64,000 bases of DNA, taken from assembly GCA_013398055.1 (NCBI GenBank), contig VZRS01009624.1:186001-250000 (forward strand), in the 5' to 3' direction. This stretch comes from Ifrita kowaldi. Taxonomy: Eukaryota; Chordata; Aves; Passeriformes; Cinclosomatidae. Below are positions 47,761 to 59,459 of this stretch, piece by piece. Position 1 is the stretch's first letter; the number at the start of each line of letters is the position of its first letter. The notes under the pieces are model-generated. The model saw only the letters and a list, made by a program, of their open reading frames with translations, was not told where the DNA came from and did no database searches. The position numbers and the translations under genes were made by a program.

Positions 47761-49440
47761 TTTGCAATGCTTCAGTTGTAAGGAAGGCAGATGGGAGAAT
47801 GGAGCAGCAAGTGTTGCAGCCACGCACAATCAGGTGGGCGCTCGGCTTACACGGCGTGGAACAGCCTCGGCTCTGACAGCAGCCATAAGGAAGGAAATGG
47901 TCCAGCAGCAATCCAGGGATGCCCAAGATCCCTCAGGATCTCCCCCTTACAACTCACCGAACACTGAAAACCATAAAAAAGACATCAAAGCACAGTCTAT
48001 TGCTGAGTCTCAGCGCACACACCTTGCCGTTTGTACCACTATGACCACAACTCCTCCTGGAGATTTGGAAAAACCTGGTATGGCCTCAACACCAGCTTTT
48101 CCCTGGTCAGATTCTGCCTGTGCCTTCCCAAACATCTTAAGCCTAGCAGAACAAAGCCCATTGTTCCAGCAGGAGCATGCTTGGACAGGGATCAGTGTAT
48201 GTGATAAGGGCTGTCCAGATCCATGTGTGATCTCAGCATGGTTATCCTCTGGACAGATAATCAATGCCTGTGGATAAGCAGCATTTTCCTTGTATCTCAC
48301 TGTGTGCTGCACATTTCTAAGCATGGGCATGCACATCTATGTGTCCAAAGGAATATACACAAGGAAAACCGACCCAAACTTCCTCCACACTCAAACCTGT
48401 TTCAAAGATGGAAAGGAGCCATTAACTTTTATTTCTTCCCCGCCATTTCTCAGAGACTTTTTCAAATCTCCAACAAAGCTAAAAGTGCAGAATTCAGGGG
48501 AAAGCACCATCTGTCTTGGTGGCACTTCCAATTGAACTTTGCAGCCTCGAGAATTTCAAATTAGGTTTGAAAACCATCGCTGCTGGTTGGGGGTTTGTGA
48601 TTACCCAAATGCAACGTGAAAATTCTGAAAAAGTTTTTCCACCTCTGCACTGAAATCGGAGAGAAACTGAAAAGGCTGAAAATGTGGTTGCTCCAGAAAA
48701 ATATTAAAATAAAATTACAAACTTTTGCATTGGGTCGGGCACAGGCTGCTACAAACACCAGGTGATTTCTGATGTCACGTGCACAATTTCAGGAGCTTCG
48801 AATGTCCTGTAGTGACAAACTCAACAATGGGATTTCTTGAGAAATGAAGTATTTACCAGCAGAGGAAAGGCCACCTTTCCTCTTTCCTTAAAAAGCTACC
48901 CTTTTAATGGCCCATTTAGAGCAACTTATTCATATTTTCACCAGATTCCTTGTGCAAATTCCACCGAATACACTGTGATTTGCATATGTGTGTATGGGAG
49001 GGGAAACATTTGTATAAGGTTCAAAGAGCAGCATCTGTCTAATATCTAAAGGTTTTTTTTCCTTACTGGCTGGCATTTGGGGCTCAGCTCTGCCTTACTC
49101 TGCAGTAACTAAAACTATTTCCTACTGATACAGCAGTTTAACAGTTTGTTCTCCCTGATGCATGCGATAAATAGAGCAGCTTCAAACCTGTTAAAAATAT
49201 TAAAGGTTTTATGGCTGGATGTGTGACAGCCTTGATTAATCCTGTGCTGACAGCACGAGTCAACGTGTGCAGATATCTGCATTCAGGACCTTCAAAGTTG
49301 GAAGAGTTTCCTTTGATAAAGGTAAAGAAGCTTTGTAAATTATAGCTTGTGACATGCAGCACTGGGAGAGAATTTTAATGCTGCAGTAGACACTATAGTT
49401 CACTAGAAAATAATAAAAAACCAAAAAGTTCTTCTGTGAC
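47761..49440. other. Unique noncoding stretch
   Basis: No gene or repeat family is recognised. An open frame of 171 codons at 47762-48277 has no recognisable domain and is overlapped by frames on the other strand, so I treat it as chance. Confidence 0.5.
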
Positions 49441-49450
49441 TGAAAACACC

Positions 49451-49452
49451 TT

Positions 49453-49502
<50 letters not shown>
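49451..49502. repeat. 52-bp T tract interrupted once
   Basis: T14, one C at 49465, then T37, followed by GTTTTAG. It is the longest homopolymer in the window. CR1 LINEs lack poly(A), so a tract of this length abutting a CR1 body is unusual. It may be slippage expansion, a poly(A) tail of a minus-strand retrocopy, or partly an assembly artefact. Confidence 0.9.
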
Positions 49503-49503
<1 letters not shown>

Positions 49504-49530
49504 TTTTAGTTTTGGTCTGGGAAAGGCCAT

Positions 49531-49736
49531 GGACTTGCTGGAAGGCCATGAAAATGATCAGAGTGCTGGAGCCCCTCTGCTGCCCCTGGATCCCTGCGTG
49601 TCCAAGGCCAGGATGGATGGGGCTTGGAGCAGCCTGGGATGGTGGAAGGTGTCCCTGCCCATGGCACAGGGTGGAATGAGATGGGCTTTAAGGTCCCTCC
49701 CAACTCAAAGTGTTCTGTGATTCTGTGATTCTATGG
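49531..49736 (+). mobile_element. CR1 LINE 3' fragment with internal deletion
   Basis: The 5' part GAAGGCCATGAAAATGATCA, GAGTGCTGGAGCCCCTCTGC comes from the CR1 region that normally lies several hundred bases upstream of the tail. It is joined at about 49580-49590 directly to CCCTGGATCCCTGCGTGTCC, AAGGCCAGGATGGATGGGGC, GCAGCCTGGGATGGTGGAAG, GTCCCTGCCCATGGCACAGG, GGCTTTAAGGTCCCTCCCAA and ATTCTGTGATTCTATGG. Roughly 300-400 bases of the usual element are therefore missing inside. The rest is little diverged. A 52-bp T tract lies just upstream. Confidence 0.92.
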
Positions 49737-51099
49737 AAAAGAAACAAGAAGATGAGGAAGAATGGTCCAAAACAGAGCTACCCAAGCATAACTTAATGGG
49801 TATCTACGTTATTTTTCACCCAAATTTTGATGATTTTACAATGAAAAAAAAAATCTAAAATTAAATCAGTCTCTAGGGCTCTCAGGAGTCTCTAACTGAG
49901 TAAAACCCATACCTGTCCCATCCTGCTGTTGGCAGATGAAAGCTGGAACAGTCCCTGTTGGAGCACAGCAGTGACTTTTTACTTCCTTGGTCTACTACAA
50001 ACCCTGAAGGCAAGAGGATGCTCAGGATTTATTTCACACCTTATTTACCTCAAAAGTGTTTCACCCTTATTTTGGTATCTGTGCTGTGTCTTTGTGCTGG
50101 ATTGCTAAAATACCAACAAACTGGTCCATGGGTTTAAATTCAGCATTAAAGAACAACAATATCGAGTAGGAGATAGCTGCCTTGGAGATACCATGGGGCA
50201 GGCTGCCCTACTCCAGGTCCAGCTTGATTATGATGACAAACGGCAGAGGAAACCTTCTTGTTCACCCAAACAAAGATCAGCCACTTCCATTTTCAAGTTT
50301 CCATAGCAATGTGATAGTCCAGCATAAGCAGAGCTCCAGGGAATATGGAGGAACAATGCAATTCAATTATCTCCATCATTTCAAATGGCTGATTGGGGTG
50401 GGGGGAACCTCAGGAAGCCAGCCCACTTCCAAGAGAAGAAAAATAATCTCTTTATCTTTGGTTTTTTAATTCTGTCAGGGATGGCCTAAATTAGGGAGTG
50501 ACAACTTGCAAAGCAGGGACATATTCTCTTCTTAAATCAGGTCTGGAAATGCCGTGAGATGAACTCTGATAATGCAGCCTGCAAGCCCTGGGAGCCAAAG
50601 CTGTGCAAAATTGTTTAATATGGTCAAATCCTTTAATCCTCATATCTGCTGATGCAGAAAACAGAATATTTCTACCATTTATTACCAGAAACATTATTTT
50701 CAAACTCCATAAATGTTGCCTGAAGATCTTATGCAGTGGAGAGCGCAGAGGCCTGCATTTTCCTCACTGGACAATTTTGATTCTAATTTATTTAGGCACA
50801 GAGCAATACACATAAATGAACAACCGTTGATTTTTCTTCATCCCCCTCAACGATTTATTTCAATAAGAACTTTATGCCTTTTCACCTTATTCTTTACTAT
50901 TTGCAAAGTTCAGGAACTTGAATGCCCTGAAAAACTTAGGAATTGATCAGACTTGTAATGAAAAAGGATCTCTTTCTCTCTCCCGTAATACAGGAAAATA
51001 AAATATCGTTAACTCTGCAGGGCAATGTACTGAAGATGGATCAATCCCTCTCTTTTCCTACCATCACATAAGGCAGGAGCAAAGGGGTCAGTCAATAAT
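49737..51099. other. Unique noncoding stretch
   Basis: No gene or repeat family is recognised. An RFX-like site is present at 50297-50310. Open frames reach 95 codons. Confidence 0.55.
50297..50310. promoter_or_regulatory. RFX-type X-box-like site
   Basis: GTTTCCATAGCAAT follows the X-box layout: GTTTCC half-site, AT spacer, AGCAAT half-site, each with a mismatch to the ideal form. Together with the sites at 29.1 and 32.8 kb it makes three X-box-like sequences in the window. Confidence 0.3.
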
Positions 51100-51230
51100 T
51101 GCCAGTAAATTTGGAACAAATAAAAGGAAATACTTGTTCACACAGCCAGCCTGAGGAAATTCCTATCACGAAAGGCCATCAAGTCGAACACTCCAGCTGG
51201 ATTTTAAAGAGGCAAGAGGAATTTTGTAAG
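51100..51230 (+). mobile_element. Relic of an old, reptile-like CR1, near the 3' end
   Basis: The sense sequence GGAACAAATAAAAGGAAATA, CTTGTTCACACAGCC, GAGGAAATTCCTATCACG, AAAGGCCATCAAG, CTGGATTTTAAAGAGG follows, in order and spacing, the 3' untranslated or C-terminal part of CR1 elements known from turtles and crocodilians ('aggaacaaataaaaggaagtacttcttcacacaac..tggaactccttgcca..gaaggccaag..gggttcaaaaaaga'). That type predates avian CR1 expansion. Divergence is high and no tail is recognised. This is recall-based homology and no alignment was run. Confidence 0.55.
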
Positions 51231-52024
51231 CAGTGATGCCCCAGCCAAGAGGCTGGGATGGAAGGCACTGCACCCAGGGGAGATGAGAGAGCAATAAGGT
51301 AATGATGATTACATTTCACGCTCCAAAGCACGAGACAACAGGAGTCAGGCCGGATGCCCACAGCCCACGCTGCGCTCGTTGCCAGATGAGTTAGCGGTGG
51401 CTGCAGGTACCTCTGCTCAGACAGAGCTGCACACAGAGAACTCAGCCTGGGCCCAGAAATCACTGTCAGCAAGAACATGCCCTAATCAGGGCAGGATCCC
51501 CACAGGAACATCCCATTTTCCCAGCACAGAGTATGGTGGGGTGCTCTGGGGCTTATGGTGCCGTAGGGCCTTTGGGGAGAGGGGGATGGAGAAGTCCTGC
51601 CTCAAACTCCCAGCCCAGGGCAGCCAGGCTGTGTCCCCTCCATGGGGTGCTCCACAGGGCACCTTCCCAATTCCTGCTGCTTCTGAACTGTCTCCCAGCA
51701 CTGGGTACAGGTCATAAAGAGCACTGGCAGGCACAGGTAACAAGCCAGACTCTGTGGAGCTTGCCACGGACCGATACTCCAATTATTCAAGCAAGAACAT
51801 CCAAGAGTCTTGCACAAGCCTTGCAGGGATGTGGCTCTGAGGCTGGCCCACGGGCCAACCTGCCACATGGACAGGCCCATCTGTGCTCTCCACTGTGATA
51901 ATCCCAGCATTTAATCCATCCTGGAACACTTTTTGCCTGGGTAAACTCCTCTCTCTACCAGAAGGCAGCGAGTCCCTCCGTCAGAGATGTCTGGGGTGAT
52001 CCGTGCAGGTGACCAAACAGAATC
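51231..52024. other. Unique GC-richer noncoding stretch
   Basis: 51380-51900 is GC-richer and carries overlapping open frames on both strands (112 and 121 codons on plus; 98 and 102 on minus). None shows a recognisable domain, so I call no gene. Confidence 0.5.
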
Positions 52025-52235
52025 CCCGCAATAACTGTTTATTTGCTGTCAGCCAGCTCCGTATCAGAGGCAGCCCAGCCTATTAACAAGCCAGTCAGCA
52101 TCATTTGCTTCAGAGACCAGAGCCGAGATACCGGCACGCAGGAAGAGGGACATAATTTGTCCAGATGCAGCGAGGAACCCAATGACTAATTCATGAAAGT
52201 GCGATTGATTTTGATGAATCAATGCATTACAGGAT
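52025..52235. promoter_or_regulatory. Possible conserved noncoding element with inverted repeat
   Basis: Non-repetitive sequence with retained CpGs (CCCCGCAATAAC, CTCCGTATC, GAGCCGAGATACCGGCACGC, GCAGCGAGG) and, at 52204-52223, a perfect inverted repeat: ATTGATT and AATCAAT around a 6-base spacer TTGATG. The arms contain the PBX/HOX-like TGATT core in opposite orientations. No exon signature is present. A regulatory role is inferred only. Confidence 0.33.
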
Positions 52236-55200
52236 CCAGGGAAGGAGGAGGGAGCAACTGGGCATTTTACAGGCTCAACGACAGGATCACACTTTGATCT
52301 GAGAAACAAAGACAACCTTCTTCTGTATCAGAAGGAAAGCCCTGAGTTTTTTTTTCAGCCAAAAAATTGGCTTCGCTCTTTTAAGAGACAAACATCCCCT
52401 GTCCGTACATTTTCCAAGGTGCAGATGCTGTGAATTAAACTCTCTTGGATAACCTCATTCAAATCAGCTAAAACACCCAAATTTTAAGAATTTTTACCCC
52501 CAATTGGAATCAAAACCAGTTCTGATGGGAAAAAAAAATACATACAAATCAGAAAAAATAATGTTAGCTGTTAGCATATTCCCATCCCTGAACTGTTAGG
52601 TTTTAAAACAACCTGTTTCAGAAGGAAGAACCTGTAAGGGAGAAATACAGATTTATATTTTAAAAGGGAAAAGAAAAACCCCAACAAATTTTTACATCAA
52701 GAAAAGATAAATGAGAAATACCCCCATTTAAGCCAAAAGGAACAAGAAAATCTTTGCTTTCCCCATACTTCTATTACAGGTAAGTGGGAAAGCAAATCCC
52801 TTACTATCCTCACATTTCAATCACTCATTGTCTATCAAATTTCATAATACCCACTTCCCTGAGAGCTGTTCTCTCTCTCATTTTGCAGACCATGAGCAAA
52901 ACTGAGACACTGCCTGGTTAAGGCTAATTCAAAATCCATTCTCTACTGGGGCAAAAATACATCTCTGTGTGTATTAGGTTTATGGTGGGTGACTGACTCC
53001 AAGGCTGATTTAACATTTGCCATCAAGCAGAAATGCACATTCACAAATACACTAAGACTAGCAAATTGCTCCCTGATTTCTATTCCCCAGGTGCCAGCCT
53101 GCAAGGAAACCTATTTAGGTTTATTCTTCATCCTGATAGACAAAGTAGAAGTAACCAAACTCTGATTCTGTGCACTTTACTTCCCATTGAGCCAACCATA
53201 GGGGAAATCATTAGCTTTGACCTTTTGGAGGAAAAGAGAGGAGAGGTGGATTTATCAAAACAGAGATTTGGCTCTTCAGGACTCTGAATGGATTTTCCTG
53301 ACCCAAGAAGTATTCGTGGCACTTAAAAAGAGCTCACCTCTATTGAAGGTGAGAGCAAGAGTTCACACAGGCTTGTGAGCATCTTCTCCTCTGCCCAAAG
53401 ACAACGCGGTCAAGGAAGAAAATCAATCTCTGCTCTAAAGCATAATCATGGTTTCAACTAAGACCGATGGCTGAGCAATTGAGTGCATGTATTTCCAAAC
53501 CTGCCCTTTGATATCTCCTGGTTATTTAACCCGGAAATTTGAAGAAAAGAAGTCAGAGAGAACCCGCATGCAATAAAAAGAAATAATTATATTCTCATTC
53601 CTAAGCACAGCGAAACCTCACAGAAGGGTAAGGGACACACACGGGTCAGAAACCAAATTGGGAAAACCCTGTTTCTGAAGAACAGTGCTCCAGGAGAGGC
53701 TCAGAAATGAATACCCTGTGCGTTACTCCCACCCTTTCAGGGTCACCTCTTATTTCTTTTTTAATAAAATAAACATTACCAAGATTAAAGATGTTCCTAA
53801 GGCTCCCAAATAAGTTGGTCCCCCCTGAGGAGGTGGTGTGAATGGCTCTGAAAATGAAACTTCAAATTAAATGCTGGGATCATTCCTCTCCTAGCAGTGC
53901 TCCTCACATTGATGAACGAATTTTCTGCCCCAGCTCTAGCAGTGAGGACCATGGGGACTCCCTGAAGAACCTTTGGAGGCACAGCCTCTCCTCGTGTCCA
54001 ACACTCGTCCTTCCCCTCGCGTGCCAGCAGCACCCAGGATTTGAGAACACCCTGGAGGCTGGGAGCTCTCTGATGGTTCAGGTTCCTACTTGACCTTTAC
54101 AATTCTCACACATCCTGTGAACTGACAGACGACTGGCGGCTGCAGTCACTGATTTGCAAAGCAAGGTGCCCAAAGCATTTTGCTCTAATTTTAAAAAGTC
54201 TAAAACCCATGGATAAACCACTGGAAAATGGAGCAGATGGAGCAAGGTTCTACCCTGCCTGGCAGCCAAGGCACAGGAATCCAGAGGGGAAATGGGGAAC
54301 AGAGTGTTGGAGGGGATGACTAATCCTCCCCCATGTCAGGATTGAAGGTCTCAGTGAACAACCCCACCAGCAGGAGCACCAAGAGCTGCAGCAGGAATAG
54401 AGGTGGGAGAAAACAGAAGGATGCTGAAAGGAGAAGAGGAAGAAAGAGCCTGTGGGAGGAAGAGAACTGAACTAGAAAATGAAGAACAAAGTCACCAGAA
54501 TGAGCGTTATCGATGGCCTCAGTGGGAATGGTGCAGTGGAAATGGTGTGAGCCAGCAGAGCTCCCAGGGGAAGCACCCACTGCCACTGCTGTCACCCTGC
54601 TTCCCGGAGATGCCTTTCTGGTACCTTCCATTCCCACTCCCATTTACTAATCCAGCTAAATCCAGCTCCCACCTCTGCCCAGGACCAACCTTCTCCGCTT
54701 TCCCTCCCATACCTCTGTTCTGCACTCCCCGCCCTGGCTTCCCTGCACTATTGTTCCAGGCAACCGAAAGGAAGGAGTTGTCACCCCTCCACATGGGAAG
54801 AGCAGGAACAGGCACCAAGTGACAGACAAGATGCACAAACATAACTCACTGCTGTGAAAGCAATTAATGGCACTCCTGAAACATTTTTCTCAGTAAGAGA
54901 CATTCAAATTCAGCCAATCTGTCACAACCCTCCATTTGTCATTGTCATTTTTACCATTGTCACGTTATTTGATGCCATTAAGGAGACAAGAGCGAGTCGT
55001 AGGAACAACTGAAATAAGCATAAGTTGATAAAATAAATTATCTCAGAAATTTGTATACACAGATATTAAGTAAAAAGCAAAATGATGTCAAGGTTGAAAG
55101 AATTAAGAATTGAATTTTAACCAGCCCACATGTTTATGGCTGATTTCCTGATGAATATTTTATTTTTAATAACCTTCCTATCACATTCACTAAAAGGTCT

Positions 55201-56170
55201 TACCAAGGATGGATCAGTAAACAAATCTGAGGGGGAAAAAAGGCTGCTCTGAAACATAAAACACTTTCAAAGCTCCAAGTCCCTTGAGAGTAAGAGTCAA
55301 AAGGAACAAAGACAACTCTTAGCATGAAAAGGGAAGACATGGTGTGACTAAATAAAAGGGCCATGTTTGATAGGTACAAATTGGATATGTTTCCTGCTTC
55401 ATTCCTGCTGCTTAAAACTGTCAAGTCCATATGCAGATTTGCCAGAATAAACACCTCTTACTCATGGGCAGGGGCTCAGACTTGGGCCTAACTCTGAAAT
55501 TAAGGCCTTTTCAGGCTTTTCTTTCAGTTCTTTTAGGCCAAGCTTGGGATACACCATGGAGCACACTGCATCCCATGCCAAACACCATTCCCACTGCCAC
55601 AGGATGCACTGCTCTGGTGCTTGGGAAGTCTCCCCACACACATTTATTTCATCAAAAGATAATCTCCATTTTCACCTTCAAAAAGGGAAGGTAATTATAA
55701 ATGCATTCTTTTTACTCAAATATTTTAAGCAAGTAATTGTTGCCCATGGGAGAGAGTTTAATTATTTCTGATGAACAGCCAAGACACAGAATCAGGAGAA
55801 CATGACAGGAAGAGTGTGGAAAATGTGTTCCAGTGCTTAATTGTGTGGCTATCTTGTCTTTTCATCCTGAAAAACCAGGCACTGATTTTTTTTCCCCCCC
55901 CCTTCCCAATTGATTTCACACAATCTTCAGTTTAGCAGTAAAAAGCGTATCCAACTGCAAAGGATCGCAGCTCCCCAGGCCAGGGCATCTGGGATTTCCC
56001 ACCAGGAAAGGTGGGGAATCACATGCTGGTCTCTGGGTAGCTCTGCAGTGAGCTTGGGATGGCCTGTGTGACACTGGCTGGGACAGAGGAGCTGCTCATT
56101 GTCCCCCCCACAACGTGCTCAGCTGAACAGCAAATTCCAGACCGTGAAAAACCGTCACAGAGTGATGGAA
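52236..56170. other. Unique noncoding stretch
   Basis: No gene or repeat family is recognised. 54395-54490 is purine-rich. 53405-53620 has AT-rich unique sequence with some retained CpG. 55886-55902 is a pyrimidine run ending in C9. The open frame at 54403-54822 (139 codons) reads across the purine-rich tract and has no domain. Confidence 0.55.
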
Positions 56171-56555
56171 TAGAATCACAGAATGCTTTGGGCTGGAAGG
56201 GACCTTAAAGATCACCTTGTTCCAACCTCTGCCACAGGGAGAGACACTTTCCACCACCCCAGGTTGCTCTAAGCCCCATCCAACCCGGCCTTTGACACTT
56301 CCAGGGATCCAGGGGCAGCCACAACTTCTCTGGGCACCCTGTGCCAGGGCCTCACCACCCTCACAGGGAAAAACTTCTTCCTAATCCCTAACCCAAACCC
56401 ATTCCTTTCAGACTGCAGCCATTCCCCTTGTCCTGTCACTCCAGGCCCTCGTAAATAGTCTTTCTACCTTTCCTGCCAGCTCCCTTCAGACACTGCAAGG
56501 GCTGCAATTAGGTCACCCCAAAGCCTTCTTTTCTCCAGGCCATAAATTCTAACAC
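56171..56555 (-). mobile_element. CR1 LINE 3' fragment
   Basis: Antisense phrases in order: TAGAATCACAGAATGCTTTG, GGCTGGAAGGGACCTTAAAG, ATCACCTTGTTCCAACCTCT, AAGCCCCATCCAACCCGGCC, CCACAACTTCTCTGGGCACC, CTGTGCCAGGGCCTCACCAC, CTTCTTCCTAATCCCTAACC, CCATTCCCCTTGTCCTGTCA, CTCCCTTCAGACACTGCAAG, CAAAGCCTTCTTTTCTCCAG. About 385 bases survive, the longest clear avian CR1 copy here. The 5' limit is approximate because the sequence decays after the last phrase. Confidence 0.95.
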
Positions 56556-58080
56556 TTCATGGCCTTCACTGAATAGAAATAATGAGACAACTGCAGTTCC
56601 AGGAGACAGGAGCTGCCCTGCCACAGCAAGCCCATCCACAAGCAGACAGGTTTGGATGCTCTGGAGGATGCACAAACTCCCTGACTCATTTGGAATATCT
56701 TGTCCATAACAGACTGATCCTTCCGATTTTATGTCAGCTGAGGCTTGTCATGTGACCCAGAGCACGTGGGTTTATAGTGCTTTTAAAAGAATTAACTATT
56801 ACTACCACTCATAAAGATTTCCTTTGGTTCCCTACTCAATAGCACACACGAACAAAACCATTTATTTATGGAGAAAGGCACTGGGAAAACTTCCATTCAT
56901 GTTCTTTAATTTAAAAAGTATTTTGCATCAGTTGCTCAGGTAAGTGATTCATATGCAACAAAGAATTCCCTAATGCATCTGCTGGATAAAGGTTTATCAC
57001 ACACTGAACACTTGAACCTAAACATGATGCATCCTGTAAGGGCTGTTTCTGCATTCACACGCTAATGGTGCCCACAGAGGGCTGCAGGTCTGTAAACAGC
57101 AGGACAAAACCAGCCCCTGTGAGTGGGTACACGATGCTGGATTATGATAAGTGAATGCAGGAGCAAGTTGGACTTGAAAAGAAAAAAAGATCAAACAGGA
57201 GCTACAGAAAATGCATCTCAGCACTCTGCGCCTGCCTCGTGCAAATTCCCCCCAGCAGCCACGGAAACAGTGCTGAGGAAGCAAATATCACCCATCCTCC
57301 CATGAGTTCCCACTGTCCTCTTCCCAAGAGGTGTTCCAAAATGCCATCTCTCACTAGTCATTGCAGCTCCCTTCCATCATGCTTGGGAAGGACTTTTCCT
57401 GCTCCATAAGAAAACAGTGGGAATGGGAGGAGTGGCAGAGAGCTGATGAAGAAAGTCCTGCTGGAATGCTCCCTGTTCCTTAGGAATAGCCCGTGGTGCA
57501 GGTCCCACAGGAGCACGATGGATGTGTGAGTTGGAAGAGGCAGCAGTGCCACGCCTGGTGTCCCCCAGGAAAGGGTGGCAGCAGCAGAATGAGGCAGGAG
57601 TTCCTGCAAGGGGAAATGTGGGGCCATCCTCAGCCCTACCTTCCACCAGCATGACCCTTTCCTGTAAATATAACATGAGTTCAGGGCTTTCCTTGGTACA
57701 GGAAAATGCCCAAGACATGGTGGAGACCAGCACAGAAAAACAGCAAACAAACCCTGCAAAGTACAGCTGTGACAAGCCTGGGTCACTGAGAAATGCCTCA
57801 AATTGCTTGGAAATTACTGCATGCTACATGTCCTGCCTTAAAAAGCCACTCAAATTCAAGGAAAACTCCAAGAAGGGGACAGGAGGCCTAAGGAGCAATT
57901 TGCACACCATAAATTATGAAGAGAGAACAATTCACCAGCACTTCCAGACCAAAGCAGACCTGTGCTGTTTGCCAAATTGAGGGAAATAATAAACGTCATT
58001 TCAAAAAGTCTAAATTCTCATAAAGTCTAAGTTGCAGCCATTAGATTGAAGTAAGGAGAGTTTATATATGAATTTGATTG
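56556..58080. other. Unique noncoding stretch
   Basis: No gene or repeat family is recognised. Open frames at 57358-57801 on minus (147 codons) and 57522-57980 on plus (152 codons) overlap and lack domains. Confidence 0.55.
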
Positions 58081-58432
58081 GAATCATAGAATCACAGAAT
58101 CAAAAATCACAGAATGGTCTGGGTTGGATGGGACCTCAAAGTTCAGCTTGTTCCAGCCCCCTGCCATGGGCAGGGACACCTTCCACTATCCCAGGCTGCT
58201 CCAAGCCCCATCCAACCTGGCCTTGGACACTTCCAGGGATGGGGCAGCCACAGCTGCTCTGGGCACCCTGTGCCAGCGCCTCAGCACCCACACAGGGAAG
58301 AATTATTTCCTAATATTTAATCCAAACCTACTCTCAGTTTGAAGCCATTCTCCCTTATTCTGTCACCCCAGGCTCTTGTAAGAAAGTCCCTCTCCATCTT
58401 TCTTGTAGGTTCCCTTCAGGTACTGGAAGGGT
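58081..58432 (-). mobile_element. CR1 LINE 3' fragment with long octamer tail
   Basis: The antisense tail is extended (GAATCATAGAATCACAGAAT, then CAAAAATCACAGAATGG), with extra bases between octamer units. The body then reads CTGGGTTGGATGGGACCTCA, CTGCCATGGGCAGGGACACC, TTCCACTATCCCAGGCTGCT, CCAAGCCCCATCCAACCTGG, GGGCACCCTGTGCCAGCGCC, TTATTTCCTAATATTTAATC, AAGTCCCTCTCCATCTTTCT, TTCCCTTCAGGTACTGGAAG. About 350 bases, low divergence. Confidence 0.95.
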
Positions 58433-59459
58433 AACTTATCCTTAAGGAAAATATGGGTACCCTTACATTGCAGCAACTCTCCAAGGACGATTATCATTCC
58501 CAGAGAAAGCAGGGGTTGAATTTGTTCATCTTCACTCCTGTGGCTAAAAAGCCTGTGGTGGGATCCACTTCTGCTGGTTTGTTCGTGTTCTTATCAGAAA
58601 TGACAGCTGAATTGCAAGGTCTCTCCCTGCTCATTCCACCTAATGAAGGACCTGGACAAACACTCACTGATGAGCGGAGCTGGGGGAGCACAAAGCAGGG
58701 AAAGGGTGAGCTGGTGCCTCTCCACCCTGTGTGCTCCTCACCACCCAACCCCAGGGCACAGAACCAGAGCAGCTCACTCAGGTCTCTCTCACCAGCCATC
58801 TGCAACTAAAAAGAACATTTTGGGGGCTTTGATGGTCGCTCTGAACTAACAATTGCCCAGGACTCTAACATCCATTTATCTCTACTCCTTCCAAAAGAAA
58901 AATAGCTCTGGAGTCCTCCTGAACATAAGCCTAATTTAATGAGGCACCTGTTTCACAGGGATCTCTGCACCCTCTGTGATCACACAAAGAGGGGTTGCAA
59001 GCTGATCGAAATAACCCCAGAATATCGTTACTCTGCATTTGATCACCTTCTTCTTTCTTTAATTTAAGTGGGTTTTTTTCCTATCGTTGTTTGTGGGGCG
59101 TTTTTTCTTATTCCCAGATCTTTCAGATGTCACATCACAGCGCTCATCAGCTGGGAAGCCCCTCAGAAAGTGCAGACCATGTCTGAATAGACCCTCTATG
59201 GGGACAAAAATGCACTCAGAAGAGCTGGAAACTGCAGGTACCGAGCATCAGGCTTTGCACTTGTTCCTCTTCCTTTGCATCCCTTTTGTCAGTTGTGTGA
59301 TTTACCTCCCAGTCTGTGTTTTGTGTGGCTTTATGGCACAACAAATCCAGGCTAAAACTACTTGTTTCTTGACTTTAGAGAAGTACAGGATACAGGTAAA
59401 ACACCAGTACATCACTTCAACCATCCACCTGCCAATATAAGAATATTTTTCACAGAGTA
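58433..59459. other. Unique noncoding stretch
   Basis: No gene is recognised. 59045-59117 is T-rich and ends in an acceptor-like ..TTATTCCCAG, but the following sequence has stops and a poor donor, so I do not call an exon. Confidence 0.5.

Noticed and set aside
59118..59236. Possible exon after a T-rich tract and TTATTCCCAG acceptor
   Set aside because: In-frame stops are frequent and the putative donor (GTACCG) is weak. There is no recognisable peptide.
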